A stretch of 64,000 bases of DNA, taken from the NCBI GenBank assembly GCA_031178005.1, contig JAPSJV010000004.1:62001-126000 (forward strand), in the 5' to 3' direction. Every line of letters begins with the position of its first letter. Position 1 is the first letter of the stretch. Shown in pieces: positions 53,882 to 62,471 of this stretch. The DNA comes from Pseudarthrobacter sp. GTDB lineage: Bacteria > Actinomycetota > Actinomycetes > Actinomycetales > Micrococcaceae. The position numbers were made by a program, and so were the translations under genes. Under the pieces are notes generated by a model. That model was not told the DNA's origin. It did no database searches and was given only the letters and a program-made list of their open reading frames with translations.

Positions 53882-54136
53882 ATGACTTTGCTGATCGAAC
53901 GCCCCGTAACCCCAACCATCACCTCCGTGCCTGCCCCCGTCGCAATCCGGCGCGGCGGCAGCTACGTTACTGTTCCCGGTGGCCGCGTTTCTGCCGGCGC
54001 CGAGGGCGGTTTCGTCTCGGCTCCCGGCAACCGCGCACCCCGCACCCGTGGCAGCTATGTCACCGCGGCCGGTGCTCCTGTAGCTGATGCCGCGGCAAGC
54101 GAGGGCAGCTACATCACGCTCCTGGCCGCAGCTTAA
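53882..54136 (+). CDS. 84-aa repeat-bearing small protein of unknown function
   Basis: AGGAG precedes the ATG. The N-terminal part MTLLIERPVTPTITSVPAPV has no repeats. Then come four short repeats: GGSYVTVPG, GGFVSAPG, GSYVTAAG and GSYITLLA, about 14-20 residues apart, ending in alanines. No Cys, no signal peptide, no membrane helix. The gene has its own strong terminator at 54172, so it is probably abundant and monocistronic. The leader-plus-repeats layout recalls modified-peptide precursors or a small structural protein. A methyltransferase gene follows 165 bp on. I do not recognise it. Confidence 0.7.
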   Translation: MTLLIERPVTPTITSVPAPVAIRRGGSYVTVPGGRVSAGAEGGFVSAPGNRAPRTRGSYVTAAGAPVADAAASEGSYITLLAAA

Positions 54137-54171
54137 GGCCGAGGGCTTTTAGTGCCCACTAGGGCGTAAGC

Positions 54172-54220
54172 AAAAGGAGGCCGACAGTGACACTCAGTGT
54201 CGCCGTCGGCCTCCCTTTTT
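54172..54220 (+). terminator. Strong intrinsic terminator
   Basis: GGAGGCCGAC pairs with the GTCGGCCTCC arm around an inner GTGACACT/AGTGTC stem, followed by CTTTTT. An A-run on the other side (CAAAAGG) allows action on either strand. It closes the repeat-peptide transcript. Confidence 0.85.
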
Positions 54221-54301
54221 GGCGTCCCAGCCACCCCTGTATCCTGACTAGGCAGGTTGAACGGTTCCAGCACCCATCAACCAAGCCCGGTCGACGGCCG
54301 G

Positions 54302-55573
54302 ATGACGGTCCGGATCCTTGGGCGCTCGCCTTCCACGCAGTGGAATCAACGCCGTCATCCATCGGCCCCCAAACTCTTTGAACGGATCTTCATCACTAAC
54401 GACGGACCAGCCCCAGACGGAATCCCGACGCCGGCCCCCAACCGCACAGCGCCGGTGGATGATGCTGCCGTGGCGACCTGGGCCGAGGCAGGCGAGAGCC
54501 GAACCGCACGGTGGCGCTCAGCGAACGGCAGGCCCGCGCCCACACGCGTAGAAGTAGTCGACGACTCCCTCACGGCCGATGATGCGAACCGGATGGCATC
54601 CCAGGGGATCGCGATGCTCTGGCACGGTGACTTCCACAACGCGCGGCAGATCCTCAACGCCCTGGACCGGCGGATCGGTACCGGTAAGAAGCTGACCGGA
54701 ACACCGGCAGACAGGTTCTACCGGCACCGCCAGTCCCGCTCGCACCGCGCCCGCATCCTCGGCCTGCTGCTGGTTCCGCTCGATCCCGGCCCGGTGGTGC
54801 CGCTGCGCCGGGCCCCGGATATCCGGGAGGCCGCCGTCGGAGCGTACGGGGACATCAGCAAACCCTCGGTGGTTTCCCTGCATGAGCTGGTGGGGGCGAT
54901 CGGCGCCCATGAGTGGCGGCGCAACGGCGTCTATGTTGATGCCCTGCAGGACCGCATCCACCCGCACTACGGCACGTTCTTCCCCACCCGCAGCGAGTAT
55001 GTGGATCTCGTCGCCTCAGCTGCGCTGCCCTCGGAAATGTTGGCGTTCGACGTCGGAACCGGCACCGGGGTGCTCGCCGCCGTCCTCGCCCGCCGCGGCG
55101 TCCAGCGGGTGGTGGCGACGGACAACGAACCGCGTGCCATCGCCTGCGCCGCCGAGAATTTCCGGAACCTCGGTGTCCAGGACCGTGCCGAGGCCGTCCT
55201 GACGGACATGTTCCCGCCCGGGCGCGCGCCGCTCATTGTGTGCAACCCGCCCTGGATTCCGGCTACGCCGCACTCCTCCCTGGACAGCGCCGTCTACGAT
55301 CCCGGCAGCAGGATGCTGTTCCGCTTCCTCAACGAACTCCCGGACCACCTGGAGCCGGGCGGTGAGGGTTGGCTTGTCCTTTCCGACCTGGCCGAGCACC
55401 TGGGCCTGCGGTCGCGTGAGGACCTACTCAAGGCCTTCGACGCGGCCGGGCTGAAGGTGACGGACCGGCTGGACACCAAGCCGACTCATCCGAAGGCAGC
55501 GGACCGCGACGATCCGCTGTTCGAGGCACGCGCGGCCGAGGTCACGTCCCTGTGGCGGCTTGTTCCCCAGTAG
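54302..55573 (+). CDS. Methyltransferase of the HemK/RlmF-like type
   Basis: About 423 aa. The N-terminal 170 residues form an unassigned domain. The SAM domain has motif I AFDVGTGTGVLAAVLARRGV, the acidic motif VVATDNEPRAIACAAENF and motif IV VCNPPWIPATPHS, the NPPW typical of enzymes that methylate a planar nitrogen. Start is uncertain: TTG at 54257 or ATG at 54302, neither with a clear Shine-Dalgarno. It lies before the ole cluster in the same direction. The substrate may be protein or RNA. Confidence 0.85.
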   Translation: MTVRILGRSPSTQWNQRRHPSAPKLFERIFITNDGPAPDGIPTPAPNRTAPVDDAAVATWAEAGESRTARWRSANGRPAPTRVEVVDDSLTADDANRMASQGIAMLWHGDFHNARQILNALDRRIGTGKKLTGTPADRFYRHRQSRSHRARILGLLLVPLDPGPVVPLRRAPDIREAAVGAYGDISKPSVVSLHELVGAIGAHEWRRNGVYVDALQDRIHPHYGTFFPTRSEYVDLVASAALPSEMLAFDVGTGTGVLAAVLARRGVQRVVATDNEPRAIACAAENFRNLGVQDRAEAVLTDMFPPGRAPLIVCNPPWIPATPHSSLDSAVYDPGSRMLFRFLNELPDHLEPGGEGWLVLSDLAEHLGLRSREDLLKAFDAAGLKVTDRLDTKPTHPKAADRDDPLFEARAAEVTSLWRLVPQ

Positions 55574-55614
55574 CCGCCGAAACGAGGCCCGCAGTATGTC
55601 CTCAGGTTTTTTGA

Positions 55615-55793
55615 CTAGGATGCATAGGGGTTCAGCGGCTTGGCGTTGCCACCCGCATCGTAAGTATGCTTATCAGTATTGTTGCGCCTGAGGTGACTGA
55701 CACCAATCGTGTACGGAGCGGTTGTGGCGTTGCTAACCCGGAACATGCTTGGGTAAAAGTCGTCGCTGCAAGGCAGGACAGAACGAACAGGGG
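55615..55793 (-). pseudogene. C-terminal remnant of an unknown protein
   Basis: The minus strand reads about 58 protein-like codons ending in TAG: LPCSDDFYPSMFRVSNATTA, then HLRRNNTDKHTYDAGGNAKP, then LNPYAS. The stretch is AT-richer than its neighbours and has no start of its own. Further upstream the frame runs antisense through oleA and no longer looks like protein. I take it as the tail of a gene lost when the ole cluster or its neighbour moved in. Confidence 0.4.
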
Positions 55794-55800
55794 TTTTTGA

Positions 55801-56823
55801 TTGGCAGGGAATGCAACCTTCCGGCACAGCAACACCGCCCTGCTCTCGGTAAGCAGTATCGAGGCCCCGAGGATCGTGAGTTCTGCGGATTTCGACCGCA
55901 GGCTGGCTCCGACCTTGCATCGGCTGAACTTCCCGCCCCGGTTGCTTGAACGCGTTGCCGGCGTAACGCACCGCCGCTGGTGGGCGCCCGGAACCGCTTT
56001 TGATGATGCTGCCACCGAGGTCGGTGCCAAAGCCCTTGCCGAGGCCGGCGTTGAAGCGGCCAACGTCGGCCTGTTGATCAACACCTCGGTGACGCGGCGC
56101 AATCTTGAACCGTCCGTTGCGGTGAAGATTCATCACGGACTGAACCTGCCGTCGTCGGCCATGAACTTTGACCTGGCCAACGCCTGCCTGGGGTTCGTGA
56201 ACGGGATGACCCTGGCCGCCAGCATGATCGACTCCGGGCAGATCGAATATGCGGTGATCGTGAACGGCGAGGATGCCGAGGTCACGCAGGAGGCCACACT
56301 GGCCCGCCTCCTGAGGCCGGAGACCACGCGGGAAGACTTCAACCGGGAATTCGCCACGCTCACCCTGGGCTCCGGAGCTGCTGCCGCCGTCCTGGGCCCG
56401 GCAGACCAGCACCCCGGAGCGCACCGGATCGTCGGCGGTGTGATGCGCGCCGGCACCGAACACCATGAGTTGTGCGTGGGCGGCATCGACGGCATGACGA
56501 CGGACACTAAGGGCCTGCTCGACGGCGGCCTGAAGCTGGTGGTCGAGGCCTGGACTGAAGCCCGGGCCGAGTGGGATTGGTCCACCATGGACCGCTACGT
56601 CACCCACCAGGTGAGCAACGCCTATACGCAGGCCATCATCGACGCCATCGACCTGGACCCCGCGAAGGTGCCCATTACGTTCCCGCATTGGGGCAATGTG
56701 GGCCCGGCGTCCCTTCCCATGACCCTCGCGGCCGAGGCGCAGTCCCTGGAAGAGGGGGACCGGGTGCTGTGCATGGGGGTCGGCTCCGGGCTGAACACCG
56801 CCATGATGGAGATCATTTGGTAA
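55801..56823 (+). CDS. oleA: OleA, head-to-head acyl-CoA condensing enzyme
   Basis: Thiolase-superfamily enzyme that joins two fatty acyl-CoAs by a non-decarboxylative Claisen condensation to a 2-alkyl-3-keto acid, first step of long-chain olefin synthesis. 340 aa from a TTG with AGGGG ahead; MAGNATFRHSNTALL matches known actinobacterial OleA starts. The active Cys is Cys129 in FDLANACLGFVNG; other catalytic regions are YVTHQVSNAY and FPHWGNVGPASLP. Its stop overlaps the oleBC start. Confidence 0.93.
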   Translation: MAGNATFRHSNTALLSVSSIEAPRIVSSADFDRRLAPTLHRLNFPPRLLERVAGVTHRRWWAPGTAFDDAATEVGAKALAEAGVEAANVGLLINTSVTRRNLEPSVAVKIHHGLNLPSSAMNFDLANACLGFVNGMTLAASMIDSGQIEYAVIVNGEDAEVTQEATLARLLRPETTREDFNREFATLTLGSGAAAAVLGPADQHPGAHRIVGGVMRAGTEHHELCVGGIDGMTTDTKGLLDGGLKLVVEAWTEARAEWDWSTMDRYVTHQVSNAYTQAIIDAIDLDPAKVPITFPHWGNVGPASLPMTLAAEAQSLEEGDRVLCMGVGSGLNTAMMEIIW

Positions 56824-59573
56824 CCGCCAACTGGCCTGGCGTGGACCCGGAGTGGTCGCGGGAAATCGACGTGAAGTCAACGTCCGACGCCGATCTGCCG
56901 GGGACAGTGCGCCGCTGGCACCTGCTGGACAACGGGGACCAGCTCGCCCGCCTGGGCCTGGCTCCCGCCGGAACCCTGCTGTGCGTTCACGGAAACCCCA
57001 CCTGGTCCTACCTGTGGCGGACGCTGCTGGCCGCCGGTTCGGATCCTGCCCATCCGTGGCGGGTTGTGGCGGTGGACCAGCTGGACATGGGCTATTCGGA
57101 GCGCACTGGAACCTTCCGGCGCCTGGCAGACCGCATCAACGACCTGGGTGACCTGACGGATGCGCTGGCCCTGGCCGGGCCCGTGGTGACCGTGGGCCAC
57201 GACTGGGGCGGCGCGATCAGCCTGGGCTGGGCGCTGGCGCACCCGCAGCACCTCGCCGCAGTGGTGTTGACCAACACAGCCGTCTCCCAGCCCGCAGATT
57301 CGGCCATTCCGCCGGCCCTGCGGCTGGCCCTGCATCCCGCCGTCCACGGCTGGGGAACCACCACGACGGACGCCTTCCTTCGGGTGACGCACTCGCTGGC
57401 CCACCCGGCGTTGCCCTCCGACGTCCGCGAGGCCTACCAGGCTCCGTACCGCGGGGCCTCCCGCCGCAGCGGGGTGGGAAACTTTGTCGCGGACATCCCT
57501 GTGGACGCCGCCCACCCCAGCTTTCCTGCGCTCACCGGCATGGCGGAGGGGCTGCGCGGCTTGAAGGTACCGGCGCTGATGCTCTGGGGCCCGCGGGACC
57601 CGATCTTCTCCGACCGGTACCTCAAGGACCTGATCAACCGGCTCCCGCACGCCGATGTGCACCGCTTCGAAGGCGCCGGCCACCTTGTGGCGGAGGACCG
57701 GGACATCGCCGCGCCGATTTTCCAATGGCTTGCCGGGAACGTGGGTGCCGGAATCAGTGGTGCGGGAAACTCTGCTGACGACGACGGCGGAACCGCCAGG
57801 GAGCTCGGTGCACCACCGGACGTCCAAGGGACGGGTGAAGCAGCCGCCCTCGAGTCAACGGTATTCCGCCCGCTCTGGGACGCACTTGAAAAGCAGGCGG
57901 CAGGGCTCGCGGGCGGGGATACCGCCGTCGCGGAAATGGCGCCGGACGGCACGGTGGCCCGCTCGCTCAGCTGGCAGCAGCTGGACCGGGACATCCGCAA
58001 CCTTGCGGCGGGGCTGAGGAACGCCGGCGTCGGATCCGGCAGCCGGGTGAGCCTGATGGTTCCGCCCGGCGTGGACCTGACCGTAGCCCTTTACGCCTGC
58101 CTTCGGCTCGGTGCCGTGGTGGTGGTGGCCGACGCCGGACTGGGAACCAAGGGCCTGAGCCGCGCCGTGAAAGGCGCCACCCCTGATTTCATTATCGGCA
58201 TCGACAAGGCGCTCGCGGCGGCCTCGGTGCTCGGCTGGCCCGGACGCCGGATCAGCGTGCGGGACCTCCCACCCGCCCGCCGTCGGGTACTCGGCGTCGA
58301 ACATTCCCTGGACGCCCTGGCGCGTTCCGCTGCCGGCCGCGGTGCTCTGCAGCCGGGGGACAACCTTGACCCGGATGCCCCGGCCGCCGTGCTTTTTACG
58401 TCCGGTTCCACCGGCCCCGCCAAGGGCGTGCTGTATACGCACCGGCAGCTGGCGGCGATGAGGGACACCGTAGCGGCTACCTTCGAGATCCGGCCCGGTA
58501 CCCGGCTGGTGGCAGGTTTCGCCCCGTTTGCCTTGCTGGGTCCGGCGCTCGGAACGGTGTCGGTGACGCCGGCCATGGACGTCACCGCGCCACGCACCCT
58601 GACGGCCGGTGCGCTGGCCGACGCCGCCGCAGCCGTCAACGCCACGGTGGTCTTCGCCTCGCCGGCCGCGCTGCGCAATGTCCTTGCCACCCGTGATGGG
58701 CTGAGCGCCGCCGGGCAGGAAGCGTTGGGGCGTATCGGGTTGCTGCTGTCCGCCGGTGCGCCCGTTCCCGAACCGCTCCTGGTCGAGGTGCAGCGGCTGC
58801 TGCCCAAGGCCTCGCTCCGTACCCCGTACGGGATGACCGAGGCGCTGCCCGTCACGGACATCAGCGTGGAACAGATTCAAGCCGCCGACGCCGATGCTGC
58901 CGCCGGCACTGAATCTTCCGGCACTGAACCTCCCGCCGGCAAGGCCGGAGCAGGCAACGGCGTGTGTGTGGGGTGGCCGGTGCATGGCGCCCGCGTGGCC
59001 GTGATTCCGCTGGCGGCCGACGGCACCGCACCCGGCTCGCAACCGGTGACGGAGCCCGGCGTGACGGGCGAGATCCTGGTCAGCGCCCCGCACGTCAAGG
59101 AAACGTATGACAGGCTCTGGCTGACCCAGCGGAAGAGCTCGAGCCTGCCCGGCTGGCACCGCACCGGCGACGTGGGGCACTTCGACGCCGCCGGCAGGCT
59201 CTGGGTGGAGGGACGCCTCGCCCATGTGGTCACGGCTCCGGGCGGTGTGGTGACGCCCGTCGGCGCCGAACAGGCCATCGAACGCCTGGACGGCGTCGGG
59301 CTGGCCGCGATCACCGGCGTCGGACCGGCTGGCACCCAGGCCGTGGTCGCCGTCGTCGAGACCGTTCCGCCCGCCCGGAAGGCGGGCCCCGCCACACCGC
59401 AGCTTGCCGGGAGAGTACGCCAGGCCGCCCTTGAAGCAGGCGTTCAGGTCTCCGCTGTGCTCGCAGTCCCCACCCAGCCCACGGATATCCGGCACAACGC
59501 CAAGATCGACAGGACCCGCCTGGCCCGCTGGGCTACACGGGTGCTGGCCGGCGGCAGGCCGGGCAAACCATGA
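56817..59573 (+). CDS. oleBC: OleBC fusion: beta-lactone decarboxylase plus beta-lactone synthetase
   Basis: 918-aa fusion. The OleB part (about residues 1-300) is a haloalkane-dehalogenase-like fold: VHGNPTWSYLWR, nucleophile Asp in VGHDWGGAISLGWA, His in FEGAGHLVAED. The OleC part (about 345-918) is an acyl-adenylate-type ligase with LFTSGSTGPAKGVLYTH and TPYGMTEALPVTD. OleC closes the beta-hydroxy acid to a beta-lactone with ATP; OleB removes CO2 to give the cis-olefin. I start at TTG 56817 with GGAG in front, overlapping oleA by 7 nt; the track's 1000-aa version begins inside oleA. A Gly/Ala-rich linker of about 40 residues joins the parts. Confidence 0.93.
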   Translation: MVTANWPGVDPEWSREIDVKSTSDADLPGTVRRWHLLDNGDQLARLGLAPAGTLLCVHGNPTWSYLWRTLLAAGSDPAHPWRVVAVDQLDMGYSERTGTFRRLADRINDLGDLTDALALAGPVVTVGHDWGGAISLGWALAHPQHLAAVVLTNTAVSQPADSAIPPALRLALHPAVHGWGTTTTDAFLRVTHSLAHPALPSDVREAYQAPYRGASRRSGVGNFVADIPVDAAHPSFPALTGMAEGLRGLKVPALMLWGPRDPIFSDRYLKDLINRLPHADVHRFEGAGHLVAEDRDIAAPIFQWLAGNVGAGISGAGNSADDDGGTARELGAPPDVQGTGEAAALESTVFRPLWDALEKQAAGLAGGDTAVAEMAPDGTVARSLSWQQLDRDIRNLAAGLRNAGVGSGSRVSLMVPPGVDLTVALYACLRLGAVVVVADAGLGTKGLSRAVKGATPDFIIGIDKALAAASVLGWPGRRISVRDLPPARRRVLGVEHSLDALARSAAGRGALQPGDNLDPDAPAAVLFTSGSTGPAKGVLYTHRQLAAMRDTVAATFEIRPGTRLVAGFAPFALLGPALGTVSVTPAMDVTAPRTLTAGALADAAAAVNATVVFASPAALRNVLATRDGLSAAGQEALGRIGLLLSAGAPVPEPLLVEVQRLLPKASLRTPYGMTEALPVTDISVEQIQAADADAAAGTESSGTEPPAGKAGAGNGVCVGWPVHGARVAVIPLAADGTAPGSQPVTEPGVTGEILVSAPHVKETYDRLWLTQRKSSSLPGWHRTGDVGHFDAAGRLWVEGRLAHVVTAPGGVVTPVGAEQAIERLDGVGLAAITGVGPAGTQAVVAVVETVPPARKAGPATPQLAGRVRQAALEAGVQVSAVLAVPTQPTDIRHNAKIDRTRLARWATRVLAGGRPGKP

Positions 59574-60541
59574 AGGTCCTGGTCACCGGGGCCAGCGGGC
59601 TGCTTGGGGGAGAAGTGGCCCGGCTGCTGGTGCGCCAAGGGCACGACGTGACCACCTTCCAGCGCCGTCCGTCGGGGGTCGACGGCGCCACGGATTTCCG
59701 CGGGTCCATCACGGATGAGAAAGCCCTTGCGGAAGCCGTCGACGGCGTCGAAGGCATCATCCACCTCGCCGCGAAGGTGTCCTTCACCGGGCGGGCCGCG
59801 GAGTTTGAGCAAGTGAACGTCGAGGGGACCCGTAACCTGCTTCGTTGCGCCCGCGCGGCCGGGGTGCGGGACGTGGTGTTCGTGTCCTCCCCGTCCGTGG
59901 CGAATTCCGGCGCCGCCATCTCGGGGTTGGGCGCGGAGCCGGCGGACCCGGAGCGTGCCCACGGCGACTATTCACGCACCAAGGGCGACGCCGAGCTGCT
60001 GGCCCTGGCCGCGGACGCGCCGGAGTTCCGGGTCGCGGCGGTGCGCCCGCACGTCGTCTGGGGTCCGGGCGACACCCAACTGGTGGAGCGGGTCCTGGAC
60101 CGGGCCAGCCGCGGCCGTCTGCCACTGCTCGACGCCGGGGCGGCCCTGATCGACACCACCTACGTGGACAACGCGGCCGCGGCTATCGTCGCCGCACTGC
60201 ACCGCATGGACCACATCCATGGCAGGGCCCTGGTGGTCACTAATGGCGAGCCGCGGCCGGTGGGCGAGTTGCTGGCAGGTATCTGCGCTGCGGGTGGCGT
60301 CGCCGCGCCGTCGTGGTCCGTGCCGGGTCCGGTGGCGCGGGCGGCGGGCGCAGTGGTGGAGAAGCTGTGGACTCTGGCCGGGCGCGAAGAGGAGCCGCCG
60401 ATGACCCGGTTCCTCGCCGAGCAGCTCTCCACAGCGCATTGGTTCGACCAGCGCGAGACCCGGCAACTCCTGGACTGGACCCCCGCCGTCTCCCTTGATG
60501 AGGGACTGGCCAGGCTTGCAGAGCACTACCGGTTAGGCTAA
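59570..60541 (+). CDS. oleD: OleD, NADPH-dependent 2-alkyl-3-ketoacid reductase
   Basis: Extended short-chain dehydrogenase of 323 aa that reduces the OleA product to the beta-hydroxy acid. TGASGLLGGEVARLL is the cofactor motif; the active site is Ser in FVSSPSVANSG and Tyr-x3-Lys in YSRTKGDAEL. AAVRPHVVWGPGD is a family mark. It overlaps oleBC by 4 nt (ATGA), completing the oleA-oleBC-oleD operon. Confidence 0.93.
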   Translation: MKVLVTGASGLLGGEVARLLVRQGHDVTTFQRRPSGVDGATDFRGSITDEKALAEAVDGVEGIIHLAAKVSFTGRAAEFEQVNVEGTRNLLRCARAAGVRDVVFVSSPSVANSGAAISGLGAEPADPERAHGDYSRTKGDAELLALAADAPEFRVAAVRPHVVWGPGDTQLVERVLDRASRGRLPLLDAGAALIDTTYVDNAAAAIVAALHRMDHIHGRALVVTNGEPRPVGELLAGICAAGGVAAPSWSVPGPVARAAGAVVEKLWTLAGREEEPPMTRFLAEQLSTAHWFDQRETRQLLDWTPAVSLDEGLARLAEHYRLG

Positions 60542-60543
60542 CC

Positions 60544-60687
60544 GGCCCTCAGACCTCCGGTGGTTGAGCTTGTCGAAACCCCTCGGCGCCCGGCCCTCAG
60601 ACCTCTGGTGGTTGAGCTTGTCGAAACCCCTCGGCGCCAGGCCCTCAGACCTCTGGTGGTTGAGCTTGTCGAAACCCCTCGGCGCCC
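60544..60687. repeat. Three tandem 48-bp repeats
   Basis: Units at 60544, 60592 and 60640. Each has GGCCCTCAGACCTC, then GGTGGTTGAGCTTGTCGAAA, then CCCCTCGGCGCC. They differ at only a few bases (C/T after CCT, A/C at the end). The segment GGTTGAGCTTGTCGAAACC is known to me as a common extragenic repeat of Arthrobacter-like genomes. They lie between oleD and the kinase pseudogene. Confidence 0.9.
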
Positions 60688-60853
60688 GGCCCGTCGAACA
60701 ACGCACCGGTGCTGCTCTGCGGCACCACCACGTGGACGGCGTTGCGCTGGATGGTGAAGTCGGTGGTTGTGCTGGTGGCGATTTCGCCGTCGAGGTTTAC
60801 CGGCAGTGACTTTGCCTTCCGCGATAGTGGCACACGCCTCGGCAAGGTTGTTC
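60679..60853 (-). pseudogene. Internally deleted copy of the lipid kinase gene
   Basis: Bases 60679-60808 match 62491-62620 (the C-terminal codons of the intact kinase) at 127 of 130 positions. The next 45 bases match 63067-63111 with four changes. So 446 bp of the gene are missing at the junction, and everything 5' of the second block is gone. Encoded relics are LPVNLDGEIATST and NNLAEACATIAEGKV. The remaining sequence to 61035 holds no gene I can support. Confidence 0.9.
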
Positions 60854-61035
60854 GCTTCCTGGGCCCTTGTCGATTTCTTTCCCGCGACTAATGGCAAGGA
60901 AATATCAGGGGCGCCAGCTCGATTATGCGTTCTATTGTCGGAGCTACAGTCTAGGTTTTATTTAGCAGGTGCCGAGGCCCGCATTTTGAGACCGACTCCG
61001 CGATCGGCGCCGCAAGAGGGGACAGGGAATAAAAA

Positions 61036-62382
61036 ATGGACGAAGTGCGCAAGCTTGCCTTGGAGGTAGCCCGCTGCGGCAATATCACCCATGCGCGCAA
61101 GGATGCGGCCCATCCCTGCCATGAGATTGTGTCGGTGCAGAAGCCGGATCCCGCGACGTTCCATGTCCCCGAGGCGTGGGCGGGAGCAATCGATACGGCC
61201 AGGGTTCTGTACATATCATCGAATCCGTCGATCGGTGACATTGCTGAGGGGCAGGATCCGGCAACCGAAGAGTTGTATCCGAAGGAATCCGACTCTGACG
61301 AGTTTATCCAGGACTTTATCGTTAACCGGTTTAATCCTGACTCGGGATATGCGGATCTCAACGGTTCTTACAGACAAGTCAGCGGACAGCCTTCTACCAA
61401 AAAGGTGAGCTTCTGGACAAACATGAGGAACCGAAGCATTGAACTCCTAGGTCATGATGCCCATCCAAATGAGTCCTACGCCATGACTGAAGTGGTGCAC
61501 TGCAAGTCGAAAAAGGACAGGATGGGCGTGAAAGCCGCACGATCGGCATGCTCTGACCTCTACTTGGACCGAATCATTGCACTTTCCCCTGCGCGTGTGC
61601 TGGTGGTGGTGGGAGTGCAGGCGGGGGATGCCCTTAAGACAAGGTGGGACCTTCCACAGCAGTTTGGAATCATGAAGAAGGAAGCTTCCGGTACCGCATC
61701 GATTGTTGCTTCCGAAGCGGATTCCATGGTGCTGCGCGAAATCGCCGGGCGGGAACGAACGGTCGTGTTCCTTCCCCACCCGAACAGCCAAGGAACTAGA
61801 AAGTTCTTTTCGGATAACTACCCGGAGAACATGCTGAACCTTCGCCGAGCTGCTGCCCCGGTGGCTGTAATTGGAACGGCGGCGGTCGTGGCGGCGACTG
61901 TTGCTTATGGAGAGTATTTGAGCCATGGGGCTTACGTTTGCCAGCCCAACAGGTACTTTCGTCCCAGTACCACCCACTTCGCGTTCTACTCTGACAGGCA
62001 GATTCAACCTCACGTCGCCGAAATCGAAGAAATCTTCAAAGACGTCGTGTTTACCTCGGAAGAAGCTGCGAGTTGGACAGCTTCTCAGGATAGGTCTGGG
62101 CAACGCCTAGGAGTGGTGATTGCCTCGTTCTTGGCGGCGGGGTTACGGGAGCATGGTGAACGGTACGACGTGATTTTGCTGAGTCAGGAAAACGAAGCCT
62201 CGACCCTTCAGCTGACTTCTCCCGTCATCAACGACCTCAAGAATTCCCAGGGCCGTGCCGTGGCCTTTACACAAGGTCAGCGCTATGTTGATTTGGAAGT
62301 TCTTACGGGTGGAATCAGCCTCACTTCAAAGATCGCCCGGCTCAGCGGCTGGAACGAGATGCATCCCGACGAGGATGCTTAA
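61036..62382 (+). CDS. Accessory two-domain protein with UDG-like N-terminal domain
   Basis: 448-aa protein, lower in GC than its neighbours. The N-terminal 260 residues look like the uracil-DNA-glycosylase superfamily: VLYISSNPSIGD near residue 58, SYAMTEVVHCKSKK, ALSPARVLVVVGVQAGDALK and the late VFLPHPNSQGTRKF. These are the positions of the family's motifs, but the catalytic residues differ from standard UDGs. A possible helix AAAPVAVIGTAAVVAATVAY separates it from a C-terminal domain with THFAFYSDRQIQPHVAEIEE, ERYDVILLSQEN and AFTQGQRYVDLEVL, which I cannot name. It sits alone between the pseudogene and the intact kinase. ATG 61036 follows GGGACAGGG. Confidence 0.8.
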   Translation: MDEVRKLALEVARCGNITHARKDAAHPCHEIVSVQKPDPATFHVPEAWAGAIDTARVLYISSNPSIGDIAEGQDPATEELYPKESDSDEFIQDFIVNRFNPDSGYADLNGSYRQVSGQPSTKKVSFWTNMRNRSIELLGHDAHPNESYAMTEVVHCKSKKDRMGVKAARSACSDLYLDRIIALSPARVLVVVGVQAGDALKTRWDLPQQFGIMKKEASGTASIVASEADSMVLREIAGRERTVVFLPHPNSQGTRKFFSDNYPENMLNLRRAAAPVAVIGTAAVVAATVAYGEYLSHGAYVCQPNRYFRPSTTHFAFYSDRQIQPHVAEIEEIFKDVVFTSEEAASWTASQDRSGQRLGVVIASFLAAGLREHGERYDVILLSQENEASTLQLTSPVINDLKNSQGRAVAFTQGQRYVDLEVLTGGISLTSKIARLSGWNEMHPDEDA

Positions 62383-62424
62383 GACGATGCCCTTGGACGG
62401 CAAAGCTCACGTCCCTGTGGCGAT

Positions 62425-62461
62425 GTTCCCTGCTGTTCGGTCAACAGCGGAACCAGGGAAC
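62425..62461 (+). terminator. Hairpin after the UDG-like gene
   Basis: GTTCCCTG pairs with CAGGGAAC, with an inner CTGTT/AACAG stem and an unpaired CGGAAC on one side. No T-run follows. It lies between the convergent UDG-like and kinase genes and probably stops both. Confidence 0.55.
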
Positions 62462-62471
62462 TAGCAGGCCC

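Noticed and set aside
57855-59495. 546-aa minus-strand ORF over oleBC
   Set aside because: Antisense of the OleC domain, which has all its motifs in the plus frame. A long open antisense frame is normal at this GC.
60544-60687. CRISPR array
   Set aside because: The 48-bp units are directly adjacent with no unique spacers, so this is a simple tandem repeat.
60538-60897. 119-aa minus-strand ORF
   Set aside because: It reads through the tandem 48-bp repeats (GVSTSSTT repeats are a translation artefact) and pieces of the kinase pseudogene.
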